NCBI RefSeq assembly: GCF_029603165.1
Contig: NZ_JAQSVC010000007.1
Coordinates: 186,001 to 250,000 of the forward strand
DNA: 64,000 bases
Direction of reading: 5' to 3'
Source of the DNA: Galbibacter pacificus
GTDB lineage: Bacteria; Bacteroidota; Bacteroidia; Flavobacteriales; Flavobacteriaceae
The translations under genes were made by a program, and so were the position numbers. Below, in pieces: positions 29,501 to 36,690 of the stretch. The notes beneath the pieces were generated by a model, which worked only from the letters and a program-made list of their open reading frames with translations, was not told the origin of the DNA and did not search any database. Every line of letters begins with the position of its first letter. Position 1 is the first letter of the stretch.

Positions 29501-29619
29501 ATGTTTACACCGCCCAAAGGGATGTTGTTTTGGTCTGTTATAGTACCCGAAATTGTGTTTTGCGAAAACCCAATAGCTGTAATTAGTAACAGGATTGAAA
29601 GAATAATTCTTTTTTTCAT
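26515..29619 (-). CDS. SusC/RagA-family TonB-dependent outer-membrane transporter
   Basis: A large outer-membrane channel that works with the adjacent SusD lipoprotein. Start at 29619 (MKKRIILSILLLITAIGFSQ), giving about 1034 residues with a signal peptide; the longer frame to 29655 would overlap the preceding stop codon. Seen: the carboxypeptidase-D-like N-terminal domain (ISGTITDQNNIPLGGVNISI), the TonB-box region NEVVVTALGIKKEKKALGYA, the plug (NLRGASPLLVIDGIPD), then the beta-barrel ending SIGFNINAKF. A gap of 20 bases separates it from the phosphodiesterase gene, so the three genes read as one operon. Confidence 0.96.
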   Translation of the reverse strand: MKKRIILSILLLITAIGFSQNTISGTITDQNNIPLGGVNISIQNSVGGTVSDFDGNYSIQAKDDDSIIFSYIGFKTQTIALNGENTINIVMQEDSEQLNEVVVTALGIKKEKKALGYAVQEVDGESLEKAKEANFVNSLSGRVAGLTVKNSTDLFQNPEINLRGASPLLVIDGIPDRTTDIWKVNTDDIENVSVLKGATASALYGSAGRNGAIMITTKKGKKGKMSVSFNNSTMFQPSFIKVPDVQTTYGNGNQGVYAYVDGSGSGTEGGGWIWGPKLDQLDPSTPSGYVETTQYNSPIDPQTGELIPIPYISRGKNNIDDFFRTGLIQSNNISVDWGSEKASYRMSLSNVYQKGIVPNTDLKNTSFSVGGSINPSDNFKVNSTLTYNKQYTNNFPEVGYGPTNYLYNLILWTGVDVDVNDLKNYWREGQEGYQQRHFNVSYYNNPYFQAFEYLRGYNKDNVFGNINFEYNITPEFSLKGRSGANIYSLYRTYKEPKSYIGYGDKSRGNFTVEDSNYFDITSELGIKYENDLTEDISINGEFAYANYYRNSTYHSTATDGLNIPGFYNLDNNSGATLFGENDITKETIHSFYGFVDLEFYNAFYLTFTGRNDKVSSLPEGNNSFFYPSISGSVVLSSIFDLPSWASFAKLRGSWSRVSEGKIDKQSNNPYSHIQAYEKGTSWDGTPSAYFGSALLSPNLKPETSDTWEIGSYIRFFQNRLGLDVAYYQARDYNNLIYSPLSETSGYTSLLLNGDVFKRKGIEFTLDASPIKNENFQWNTQINLSQYRRYQEEIYGNKEQTEGFIRVGDRTDKIYANVYQTNENGELILENGFPVSDPYQRYIGYDEPDWTYGISNNISYKNFNLSFLFDGRINGLMYSTTNQKMWWGGTAPGTVNQFRDDANNGESTFIAPGVKVIGGSVEYDVNGNIVNDTREYAPNDVAVNYINYMQTTSNNQNKNYHYYKETFIKLREVTLTYTFGKAIIDKMPLSNLSLSFVGRNLWLSSDIPNVDPDSGKDNLQAPSTRSIGFNINAKF

Positions 29620-29639
29620 TGGTTTTTTTAGATTAGTAG

Positions 29640-30875
29640 TTATTTGATTATCCATGTATTGATGCTGTTGTTGTTGGTTTCTAAAACTATTTTGTAGAAT
29701 TTAGAGTCGTTTTTCCCTAACTTTTTGGTGTAATGTTCTTTGCTTAGGTTTACAGTGCCCAATAGCCGGTATTGATCTTTTCCGCCAGTATTAAAATTGT
29801 TGGTTTCAGCGATATATAATTTTCCTTCTGAATTGTTCTGATTAATATTTTTCCAACTTACCTCAAGTTTCCCATCATGTATGTTTGCCTTTAGATTAAT
29901 AGCATTAACAGGATTGATTAATGAAACCCCATCGATTTCATATTGAATGTCTTTATCAACATTTATATCTAGAAAGTCGATCATGGTAGGGAGAATGTCG
30001 ACTATCCCGGGCGTTTCATTATTAAAATATTGATTGGTGTTTTTTATGTTGGTAACAATCCATGTGCTTCTTTCCCTGTCTGTTTGCCCTCCATGGTGCT
30101 TACCGTCTTTGACGGTTCTTCCGTGGTCGGTTGTAACAAGTAACATCCATTCTTCATCGTGGCTGGCCTCGCGTTCTTTAATCGAGTTCCAGATGGAACC
30201 AATAAGTTTGTCTTCAAATTCAATGGCATTGTACAATTGAGGGCTGTCTCCATATTTATGACCTATATCATCTGAAAATTCCAAATAAACCCACGATAGG
30301 TCGGGCCCTTTCTCTTTAATATACCTTGCGGCTTCATGAGCTACTTTTTTGTCGATATCCTTAATATATTTCCGTGCATCGTCATGTGGATAAGCAATGG
30401 TGTCTAATTCAAATCCGTCATAGGCATAATCCAGTTTTATGTAATTTGTTTGCGGAAGGCTGTCGCCAATAAGTTTGGTTCTGTTGTCCAACCAAGTTGA
30501 AAATATGGCAGTTTGTTTATCTGGAAATTGATTTTCAAACAGTCTAAAAATAGTTGGATAGTTATAATTTGGGTTTTTTATGCCATTTCCATATACATTA
30601 TGCTTATTTACCCAAGTACCGGTAAGCAAGCTGTTGTACCCTACAGCCGAAATGGTTGGCGTTTCGGAATAGGTACCTACAAGGCCGCCAACATATGCTT
30701 CAGTAAAACTGCCTTGATTAGAGATATTGTCCAGATTGGGGGTATTAGCCTTTTGTAGCATGTTGAAGGCAATGCCGTCTACAATAATAAAAACAACCTT
30801 TTTTTCTTGAGCAAGAACAGTATTGATCAATACTAAAAAGGTGAGAACCGAGAGTGGTAATTGTTTGATTTTCAT
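29640..30875 (-). CDS. Secreted alkaline phosphatase/nucleotide pyrophosphatase family protein
   Basis: A 411-residue exported phosphoesterase: signal peptide MKIKQLPLSVLTFLVLINTVLA. Type I phosphodiesterase features seen: KKVVFIIVDGIAFNML near the start (first metal-binding Asp), a nucleophile region SETPTISAVGYNSLLTG, DDIGHKYGDSPQ, and LLVTTDHGRTVKDGKHHGGQ (metal-binding Asp-His and His). The C-terminal 90 residues look like a small beta domain. It is first in an operon with SusC and SusD, which suggests outside-in processing of a phosphate-bearing compound such as nucleotides or phospholipid head groups. A palindrome typical of TetR operators covers the promoter region. Confidence 0.9.
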   Translation of the reverse strand: MKIKQLPLSVLTFLVLINTVLAQEKKVVFIIVDGIAFNMLQKANTPNLDNISNQGSFTEAYVGGLVGTYSETPTISAVGYNSLLTGTWVNKHNVYGNGIKNPNYNYPTIFRLFENQFPDKQTAIFSTWLDNRTKLIGDSLPQTNYIKLDYAYDGFELDTIAYPHDDARKYIKDIDKKVAHEAARYIKEKGPDLSWVYLEFSDDIGHKYGDSPQLYNAIEFEDKLIGSIWNSIKEREASHDEEWMLLVTTDHGRTVKDGKHHGGQTDRERSTWIVTNIKNTNQYFNNETPGIVDILPTMIDFLDINVDKDIQYEIDGVSLINPVNAINLKANIHDGKLEVSWKNINQNNSEGKLYIAETNNFNTGGKDQYRLLGTVNLSKEHYTKKLGKNDSKFYKIVLETNNNSINTWIIK

Positions 30876-30904
30876 CTTGACTTGGTTTAAGTTTTTAATT
30901 GGGT

Positions 30905-30949
30905 TAAATGTATTTTATTAAAAAATAAATTGAATGAATGTTCAATTTA
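30905..30949 (-). promoter_or_regulatory. TetR-type operator and promoter of the phosphodiesterase operon
   Basis: TAAATTGAA (30926-30934), spacer TGAATG, TTCAATTTA (30941-30949): perfect 9-bp arms, 24 bp in all. On the minus strand it lies just upstream of TACATTTA (30912 to 30905), a -7 box with one mismatch that lies about 30 bases before the gene. The repeat would cover the -33 region of this operon. It is 69 bases from the -7 box of the divergent TetR gene. Confidence 0.65.
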
Positions 30950-31017
30950 AAAAAATATTATGATAATGTTTAATTATTGTTAAACGTATTCTGTTATCCA
31001 TAAACAAATCAAAGTGT

Positions 31018-31025
31018 TATATTTG
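31018..31025 (+). promoter_or_regulatory. -7 box of the TetR gene
   Basis: TATATTTG is an exact consensus match. It overlaps the first codons of the longest reading frame (GTG at 31014), so the true start must be downstream, at the GTG 31035 or 31041. Confidence 0.65.
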
Positions 31026-31040
31026 TTTAAAACAGTGCGA

Positions 31041-31640
31041 GTGGGAAGAAAAAATTTGACAGATAAAAGACGTAAGGAGATTATCAAATCTTTTTATAAG
31101 GTGGCCAAAAAAATAGGTTTGGAAAATGCTTCAATTGCCAAGGTTGCCGATGAAATGGGTATAAGCAATGGTTTGGTCATGCACTATTTTAAAACGCGAG
31201 ACGATTTATTAATAGGGTTGAATGAATATATACTAGAACGGCATTTGAATATTGTTAGCTCCAAAGAGTTTGGGGAAATCAATTCAGAAGAACGGTTGAT
31301 TAGTTTTATTGAAAGTCTCTTTTCAAGAAAATGGAATCGGTATTTTGACGATGGGGTTTTTTACAGTTGCTATGCTTTGGTTTATAGAAAAAGCGATTTT
31401 AAAATAAGTTTTAAGCGGTACTTAGAATCATTGCATGAGGTTTTAAGATCGAAATTATACGAAGCACGTGAAAATAATGTCATAGCAAATACCGATATCG
31501 AGGAAGCTACCGAAATTATTTTTGCCTTAATTGACGGAGGATATTATTATTTGGGATTATTTAAAGAAGAAGAAACCGCATATAAAAAGCAAGTACAGTT
31601 ATATGTATCGTATGCCATGCAATTATTAAAAGCAGGCTAG
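31041..31640 (+). CDS. TetR-family transcriptional regulator of the phosphodiesterase-SusCD locus
   Basis: A regulator of about 199 residues, counted from the GTG at 31041 (VGRKNLTDKRRKEII); a GTG at 31035 is the alternative, and the frame start at 31014 overlaps the -7 box. The N-terminal helix-turn-helix is visible: ENASIAKVADEMGISNGLVMHYFKTRDDLL. The rest is the variable ligand-binding domain. The style resembles BetI/TetR_C_6 repressors. It is divergent from the phosphodiesterase gene, with a 24-bp palindrome between them. Its stop codon overlaps that of the convergent 82-residue membrane protein within the tetranucleotide CTAG. Confidence 0.9.
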   Translation: MGRKNLTDKRRKEIIKSFYKVAKKIGLENASIAKVADEMGISNGLVMHYFKTRDDLLIGLNEYILERHLNIVSSKEFGEINSEERLISFIESLFSRKWNRYFDDGVFYSCYALVYRKSDFKISFKRYLESLHEVLRSKLYEARENNVIANTDIEEATEIIFALIDGGYYYLGLFKEEETAYKKQVQLYVSYAMQLLKAG

Positions 31641-31885
31641 CCTTTAGACGACAGACTTTTTGTTGATGCGTAGATTGCAATTGCTGCCCAGACTACATTT
31701 ACTAAAACATTGGGGAAATCTGATAAATAATAGGCATTTGCTATCAGGCAAATGGCTCCAATGGCATTTAAGATATGATACGTTTTTTTTCTGGCCGATA
31801 TTTTTTTCATGACCAATAACAAGTATGCAATAATGAATATAATGGCGCCTACCCAGCCTATAATAGTGTAAAGTTCAATGTTCAT
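31637..31885 (-). CDS. Small three-helix membrane protein (CBU_0592-like)
   Basis: An 82-residue protein with three hydrophobic helices, at about 5-27, 36-54 and 57-75. The pattern GWVGAIIFIIAYLLLV, then HILNAIGAICLIANAYYL and NVVWAAIAIYA, resembles the small CBU_0592-type proteins; the role is unknown. It lies 2 bases downstream of the RNA methyltransferase gene and is probably cotranscribed with it. Confidence 0.75.
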   Translation of the reverse strand: MNIELYTIIGWVGAIIFIIAYLLLVMKKISARKKTYHILNAIGAICLIANAYYLSDFPNVLVNVVWAAIAIYASTKSLSSKG

Positions 31886-31887
31886 TT

Positions 31888-32352
31888 TTAATAAATAACG
31901 GTTCCTTTCATTGAGCGGTCATACATAACAATACTACCTGCAACTGCCACGTTCAAGCTATAGGTAGATTTGAATTGAACTAATATATGCGATTTTTTAA
32001 TTGCTTCATTGCTCAAGCCATGATCTTCTGCTCCTAATAAATAGACAGCCCTCCGGGGATGTTGAAAGGTTTCGAGTGGTTTGGCATTTTCGTTAAGTTC
32101 AACTCCAATTAATAATGCACTCTTTGGCAAGTGCCTATAAAAATCTTCAAAAGTGTCGTAATGAAAATAAGGCATGGCGCCTACAGCTTTGTGGGTGTCG
32201 CTTGCTTGTTTATGATAACGGTTGCCAATTGTAAAGATAAAACTTGCACCCATATTTTGGGCAGACCTCCACAATACGCCTAGATTTGCAGGTGTTTTTC
32301 CATTTAGGATTCCAATACCAAAATAGCCTTGTTCTAAGTTGTCTACAACCAT
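31888..32352 (-). CDS. SpoU/TrmH-family RNA 2'-O-methyltransferase
   Basis: A compact (154-residue) SPOUT methyltransferase with no N-terminal RNA-binding extension. Seen: the family start GYFGIGILNGKTPANLGVLWRSA (motif 1), VYLLGAEDHGLSNEAI (motif 2) and VQFKSTYSLNVAVAGSIVMYDR (motif 3, the SAM knot). The size fits TrmL-like tRNA wobble methyltransferases or an uncharacterised group; motif 1 (NGKTPANLGVLWRSAQ) is closer to the latter. The target RNA is not known. Confidence 0.9.
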   Translation of the reverse strand: MVVDNLEQGYFGIGILNGKTPANLGVLWRSAQNMGASFIFTIGNRYHKQASDTHKAVGAMPYFHYDTFEDFYRHLPKSALLIGVELNENAKPLETFQHPRRAVYLLGAEDHGLSNEAIKKSHILVQFKSTYSLNVAVAGSIVMYDRSMKGTVIY

Positions 32353-32451
32353 GAAAATAGATTAATATTTTTTTCAGATGGGCATAAAATTAGGCGTTTT
32401 AATAATGATACTCAAAAAAAGAAATTTGCACTTTTCCATTTTGGTAAAATA

Positions 32452-34029
32452 CTATGGATTGTGAGCTATCTTGAAATAATCAAACATGGCAGGTTTTTCG
32501 GACTTTCCGTATTGAATGAGTCCAGGGCGGGGGCTCCTGTCCCATTGTGGAAGAAAGGCTCCGTTTATGGTTGATTCACCTTCAAGTTTTATGGGTTTCC
32601 AGTTGCCTTCATCCTTCCAATAAAAGTGACATTCATTATTTTTCATGGAAATTTTAAGTTGAAGCATTTTGTAACCTTCAATAGAAACGGTTGATAAGAC
32701 TTTCCGTTCATTGTTTTTTACCTGCCAAGCAATAATATTGTTATCAACAACGCCAAGACCAAGACATTGGTTGGCATCGCCATACACGGTTAGTCCTTTT
32801 AGGCTTTCATTTTTATTGGTGATACCGGCTTCAATGGTGTAGTTTCCATAAAAAGGGCGAACGGTCAGTGCGGTTCCTGCAAGATTTGTTTCTTTGGTCT
32901 GTCCAGATAGCAAAAGTTTGCCATTGTCTATGGTAACATTAGGCACAACGTTTCTAAAATCCCATTGCCAAGATTTATTCAGTTCATTATTGTTAAAATC
33001 GTCGTGAAATCCTGAATCAATATTTTGAACGGAATTGTATGGCGATTCATTTTGTTTAGAAGGGGCTACATTACTTTTTGGTATGGGCCACCCGGTTTTT
33101 TCGTCCCAAACAATTTCGTCTATCAAGCCTTGTCTTCCGGTATAGATGTCACTTTTCTGGCTATAGGCATGGTACATATATACCCATTTCCCTTCTGTAG
33201 TTTTAACCATGGTTCCATGGCCGGGGCACTTCCAGGTATCGTTGGCGGTTAAAATGGGGTTTTTGGTATATTTTTCATATGGGCCCTGAAGTGTTTTCGA
33301 CCTTGCTATCCGCACATCGTAATCGCATTTGCTGCCACAACAAGCTCCTTCAGAATAAAAAAGATAGTAAAAACCATCTTTTTTAACCATATATTGACCT
33401 TCTATTCCCCGTAAATTATCATCCTTTAATATAGTGAATGGGTCGCCAACCAGTTTTAGTCCGTCATTGGAAAGCTTGGTGGCTAATAATTCTATTGGTC
33501 GTTCATCGAGCCCATATGCTTTCCAGCTTATATATAAATTGCCGTTGTCTTCCATTACAAACGGATCGATGGCTTCGCTGCCGTATTCAATTAAAACGCC
33601 ATGGTCTTTAAAGCCATTTTCAATGTTTTTTGTAGTAGCCACACCAATGTAAGAAACGCCATCGCTTTTTCTTCTGGCAACATAATACAAATAAAATGTA
33701 TTGTTATAATAGAATAATTCTGGTGCCCAAAATGAAGACGAAGCCCATATGGGTGTTTTATCGAAAGCATAGGTTGTTTGCGTCCAGTTTACAAGGTCTT
33801 TGGACGTAAATATTGGAAAATGTGGAGCCCATTCTGAGGATGTCCCGATTGCATAATATGTATTGGCGACCCTAATTACAGACGGGTCTGCAAAATCCCC
33901 AGGGATAACCGGATTGACATATAAAGAGGTGTTTTTTGCGAGAATTTCGGTTTGTGACCTACTTTTTTGCTTACAACCCATAAAGGTCGATACAATAAGC
34001 AGGGTTACTAAAAAAGCTGTGTTCTTCAT
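32452..34029 (-). CDS. Glycoside hydrolase family 43 lipoprotein
   Basis: A 525-residue arabinan/xylan-type hydrolase: signal MKNTAFLVTLLIVSTFMGC with lipobox Cys 19. The five-bladed propeller (about 35-320) shows the GH43 catalytic triad. The base Asp is in PGDFADPSVIRVANTYYAIG, the pKa-modulating Asp in SEAIDPFVMEDNGNLYISW, and the acid Glu in RGIEGQYMVKKDGFYYLFY. The C-terminal part (about 345-520) looks like a concanavalin-type accessory domain (FHDDFNNNELNKSWQWDFR). A Cys-rich loop CCGSKC follows the Glu. It lies alone; no other glycoside hydrolase is in the window. Confidence 0.93.
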   Translation of the reverse strand: MKNTAFLVTLLIVSTFMGCKQKSRSQTEILAKNTSLYVNPVIPGDFADPSVIRVANTYYAIGTSSEWAPHFPIFTSKDLVNWTQTTYAFDKTPIWASSSFWAPELFYYNNTFYLYYVARRKSDGVSYIGVATTKNIENGFKDHGVLIEYGSEAIDPFVMEDNGNLYISWKAYGLDERPIELLATKLSNDGLKLVGDPFTILKDDNLRGIEGQYMVKKDGFYYLFYSEGACCGSKCDYDVRIARSKTLQGPYEKYTKNPILTANDTWKCPGHGTMVKTTEGKWVYMYHAYSQKSDIYTGRQGLIDEIVWDEKTGWPIPKSNVAPSKQNESPYNSVQNIDSGFHDDFNNNELNKSWQWDFRNVVPNVTIDNGKLLLSGQTKETNLAGTALTVRPFYGNYTIEAGITNKNESLKGLTVYGDANQCLGLGVVDNNIIAWQVKNNERKVLSTVSIEGYKMLQLKISMKNNECHFYWKDEGNWKPIKLEGESTINGAFLPQWDRSPRPGLIQYGKSEKPAMFDYFKIAHNP

Positions 34030-34120
34030 GCTTGGTCAATGTTTTACGGCCTAAATATAACAAATAATTAATGTCTTTTTTACTTTTATTTTTCATTGTA
34101 GTATTCTTTAAGTTTCATAT

Positions 34121-34150
34121 AAAAAAACCTTTCAAACGAAAGGTTTTTTT
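34121..34150 (-). terminator. Terminator of the aldo/keto reductase gene
   Basis: AAAAAAACCTTTC (34121-34133), loop AAAC, GAAAGGTTTTTTT (34138-34150): perfect 13-bp arms, 56 bases after the reductase stop. Confidence 0.85.
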
Positions 34151-34205
34151 TATGTAAAGGTTGCAATCTCAAGCTATTCCAAAACAGGGAAAGTACTATA
34201 AATAG

Positions 34206-35204
34206 TTACCTTTCTCCAACCCAATGTGGATAAATAGGTTCTTGAAAGCTAACATTATTTAGTCTTTCCATTTGGTTTTTATTTAAGTTCCAGCCAACCG
34301 AATCTAGGTTTGAGATTAATTGTTTTTCATTTCTCGCACCTATAATTACATTATTGACCGTGGGATTTTGAAGCAACCAATTAATTGCAACTTGAGGGAT
34401 GCTTTTTTTGGTTTCCGAAGCAATCTCTTCGAGCACGTCAAGAACATTGTAGAGATGCTCGTCTAATACAGGTGGGGCGCCTACCAAACCACCCGATTTT
34501 ACTCTTCCTTCTGGAAGTGGGCTGTTCCTTTTTATTTTTCCGGTTAGCCTTCCCCAGCCCAATGGGCTCCAGACCATTGTCCCGAGTCCTTGATCCTTTA
34601 TAAGAGGCATTATTTCCTGTTCGTAATCACGGCCTATCAATGAATAATATCCCTGATAGATTACATATTTTTCCAAGTTGTTTTTTTCTGATACCGAGAG
34701 CGACTTCATTAACTGCCATGCAGCAAAATTTGAAGCACCTATATACCTCACCTTGCCACTGGAAACCATTTTGTCCAAGGTATATAGTGTTTCTTCAATG
34801 GGTGTGGACGAATCAAAGCCATGCATAAAATAGACATCTATATAATCTGTGTTCAATCTTTTTAAACTGTCGTCCAGTGCTTTAATGATATGGTAACGCG
34901 ACGAACCCTTTTCATTAGGGCCTTCCCCCATTTGAAAAGAACTTTTTGTAGCTATTAAAACCTGGTCCCTTTTTCCTTTAATGGCTTCTCCTAATATGGC
35001 TTCGGAATCGCCAAGGGAGTAAACATTAGCGGTGTCAAAAAAATTAACACCCCTTTCAAGTGAAATATCGACTAGCCTTGTTGCTTCCTTGACATCGGTT
35101 TCTCCCCACCGTTGAAAGAACTCGTTGGTGCCACCAAATGTTCCTGTTCCTAAACTGAGTATGGGGACTTTTAACCCCGATTTCCCTAAATTTCTGTACT
35201 CCAT
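34206..35204 (-). CDS. Aldo/keto reductase
   Basis: A 332-residue NADPH-dependent oxidoreductase of the YghZ/Kv-beta-like branch. Seen: MEYRNLGKSGLKVPILSLG (typical start), the catalytic Asp and Tyr in VNFFDTANVYSLGDSEAILG, Lys in VLIATKSSF, His in DYIDVYFMHGFD, and the NADP loop IIGARNEKQLISNLDSVGW. The Crp/Fnr gene starts upstream on the same strand. A perfect 20-bp CRP-type palindrome lies 75-94 bases before the start, so it is probably regulated by that protein. Confidence 0.95.
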   Translation of the reverse strand: MEYRNLGKSGLKVPILSLGTGTFGGTNEFFQRWGETDVKEATRLVDISLERGVNFFDTANVYSLGDSEAILGEAIKGKRDQVLIATKSSFQMGEGPNEKGSSRYHIIKALDDSLKRLNTDYIDVYFMHGFDSSTPIEETLYTLDKMVSSGKVRYIGASNFAAWQLMKSLSVSEKNNLEKYVIYQGYYSLIGRDYEQEIMPLIKDQGLGTMVWSPLGWGRLTGKIKRNSPLPEGRVKSGGLVGAPPVLDEHLYNVLDVLEEIASETKKSIPQVAINWLLQNPTVNNVIIGARNEKQLISNLDSVGWNLNKNQMERLNNVSFQEPIYPHWVGER

Positions 35205-35278
35205 TTTCTTTGTCTTTTTTTATTTGATCAAAATTCCAACAAAGCATGGATTGATTAAAGGACAAATGTCACAAATAA

Positions 35279-35298
35279 AATGTGATAATTATCACATT
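35279..35298. promoter_or_regulatory. CRP-like palindromic operator upstream of the aldo/keto reductase
   Basis: AATGTGATAATTATCACATT is a perfect 20-bp palindrome containing TGTGA-N6-TCACA, the exact E. coli CRP half-sites. It overlaps the stop codon of the Crp/Fnr gene and lies 75-94 bases before the reductase start codon. Confidence 0.72.
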
Positions 35299-35863
35299 AT
35301 GCATGAGATAGCCTGCTTAATGTCTCTCTGGAAACGCCCAAGTATGATGCGATCATGGTTTTGGGAATGCGTTGTATCAAATTTGGATATTGCCTTAAAA
35401 AATCCTCGTAGCGATTTTGTGCATTATTACTTATTAAGCATAAAATCCTTCTTTGTAAGGTAATTTGTTCAAGACTTGTTTTTTTGCTGAAGAATTTTTC
35501 CATTTTGGTTAAATCTGCACATAATTTTTCTTTCTCCTGAAAGCTGATGAGGTATGTTTGAGTATCCTCCAGGCACTGTATATTAAGCGTTGCCTTGGCA
35601 TGGGTATGATATGCCTGGGGATCTGAGACCCATGAGTTTTCTGTTCCAAATTGTAAAATATGTTCTTTTCCTTCCTCGCCAATGTGCGAGGACTTTACCA
35701 GTCCATTTATAAGGAAATAGTCATTATGTGCATAATTGCCTTCTTGAATAATAAATTGATGTTTCAAAAAAGATTTTTGGTCAAAATGCGAAAAGACAAA
35801 GTCAAATTCCCGATCAGATAATGCAATCGTTTTTTCTATATGCTGTTTAAGTTGCTGCTTCAT
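35297..35863 (-). CDS. Crp/Fnr-family transcriptional regulator
   Basis: A 188-residue regulator: a cyclic-nucleotide-binding-fold sensor (about 20-115) and a winged helix ending directly after the recognition helix, as is common in Bacteroidota. The recognition helix SRETLSR (178-184) keeps the Arg, Glu and Arg that read TGTGA in E. coli CRP (R180, E181, R185). The cAMP pocket signature RSA is absent (ENSWVSDPQAYHT instead), so the signal is probably not cAMP. It sits directly upstream of the aldo/keto reductase, and the CRP-like palindrome at 35279-35298 overlaps its stop codon. Confidence 0.93.
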   Translation of the reverse strand: MKQQLKQHIEKTIALSDREFDFVFSHFDQKSFLKHQFIIQEGNYAHNDYFLINGLVKSSHIGEEGKEHILQFGTENSWVSDPQAYHTHAKATLNIQCLEDTQTYLISFQEKEKLCADLTKMEKFFSKKTSLEQITLQRRILCLISNNAQNRYEDFLRQYPNLIQRIPKTMIASYLGVSRETLSRLSHA

Positions 35864-35949
35864 TTACTAAATATAAACGATTTTTGAAACACAGGCTTAT
35901 ATTTAATGGCTTTTGCGTGAAGAACTTTATTATATTTACCATGTAAACA

Positions 35950-35977
35950 AAAAACCTCTCTAAGTGGAGAGGTTTTT
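35950..35977 (+). terminator. Orphan terminator hairpin
   Basis: AAAAACCTCTC (35950-35960), loop TAAGTG, GAGAGGTTTTT (35967-35977): perfect 11-bp arms. No coding gene ends nearby on either strand. It may end a short RNA from about 35910, or it may be a leftover. Confidence 0.6.
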
Positions 35978-36181
35978 GCTTTTGTATCCTTGATAAAATG
36001 GTTAAAACAATCATTTTATATATGATTTGAAAAAATTGACCAGCAGATATTCTTTTATCAATAATGATTTTTCATATTCATTTTATAATGAGGTTTTCGA
36101 AATTGATCAACAAAAAAAAGTAACTTTTATCAAATTCGAACCTCTATTTAAAATTATTTGGTCTAAAAGTCTATTTTTATT

Positions 36182-36225
36182 TATCTTTGATACAAAGATA
36201 TTTAGATAATAAGATATTTTGTTAT
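36182..36225 (+). promoter_or_regulatory. MarR promoter and operator region
   Basis: TATCTTTG-ATA-CAAAGATA (36182-36200) is a perfect palindrome whose arms are also exact -7 boxes (TANNTTTG) on both strands. It is followed by a direct repeat AAGATATTT (36195-36203 and 36211-36219) and by TTATC at 36221, which mirrors GATAA at 36205. The MarR start codon follows at 36240. This is a likely autoregulated promoter. Confidence 0.65.
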
Positions 36226-36239
36226 CAAACTAAAAAAAT

Positions 36240-36686
36240 ATGGAGACAACTAAGAACTTCAGCCAAATTAGTCGTGCCTATTCCGACACTTCAATATTAA
36301 TGCATGAGGCCATTGCACGAAAAGTGGGCCTTTCTGGAACAGACCATAAATATCTCGGACTAATAATTGAATATGAAGAGATGACTGCTGGAAAGATAGC
36401 CGAAATAACAGGATTGACAACAGGTTCGGTAACGGGACTGATAGACAGGCTTGAGAAAAAGAAACTTGTACGACGGAAAGCGGATAAAAATGATCGTAGA
36501 AAAGTTTTAATTGTTCCGAACGTCACTAAAATAATGGGACTTCTTCAGCCCATTTTTTCAGATTTACAAAGAAGAACCCAAGAATTGATCGATACATTTT
36601 CTGATGAAGAAATTAATGCCATAATAAGATACTTTCTATCGGCAACTGAAATAATGAAAACCGTAACCATGGATTTAAAAAAGTGA
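36240..36686 (+). CDS. MarR-family transcriptional regulator
   Basis: A 148-residue winged-helix regulator. Seen: EMTAGKIAEITGLTTGSVTGLIDRLEKKKLVRRKADKNDRRKVL, with the wing residues DKNDRRK typical of MarR. The helical ends mediate dimerisation. It is first of four genes on the plus strand (gaps of 4, 19 and 20 bases), followed by two small membrane proteins and an MFS exporter, so it probably represses this efflux operon and itself through the palindrome at 36182. The inducer is unknown. Confidence 0.93.
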   Translation: METTKNFSQISRAYSDTSILMHEAIARKVGLSGTDHKYLGLIIEYEEMTAGKIAEITGLTTGSVTGLIDRLEKKKLVRRKADKNDRRKVLIVPNVTKIMGLLQPIFSDLQRRTQELIDTFSDEEINAIIRYFLSATEIMKTVTMDLKK

Positions 36687-36690
36687 AATA

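Larger units (their letters stand above)
35864..36239. other. Divergent regulatory gap between the Crp/Fnr and MarR genes
   Basis: The gap holds an orphan terminator-like hairpin (35950-35977), -7-like TATATTTA boxes near 35899 and 35931, and the MarR control region (36182-36225). A 60-codon frame (36027-36209) is AT-rich, lacks family features and is not called as a gene. Confidence 0.5.

Noticed and set aside
35223-35232. TTTGATCAAA as an FNR site near the aldo/keto reductase
   Set aside because: A 10-bp palindrome lacking the TTGAT-N4-ATCAA spacing; the perfect CRP-like site next to it is far stronger.
36027-36209. 60-codon frame upstream of marR
   Set aside because: AT-driven Phe/Lys/Ile-rich composition, overlaps the MarR operator, no recognisable family.
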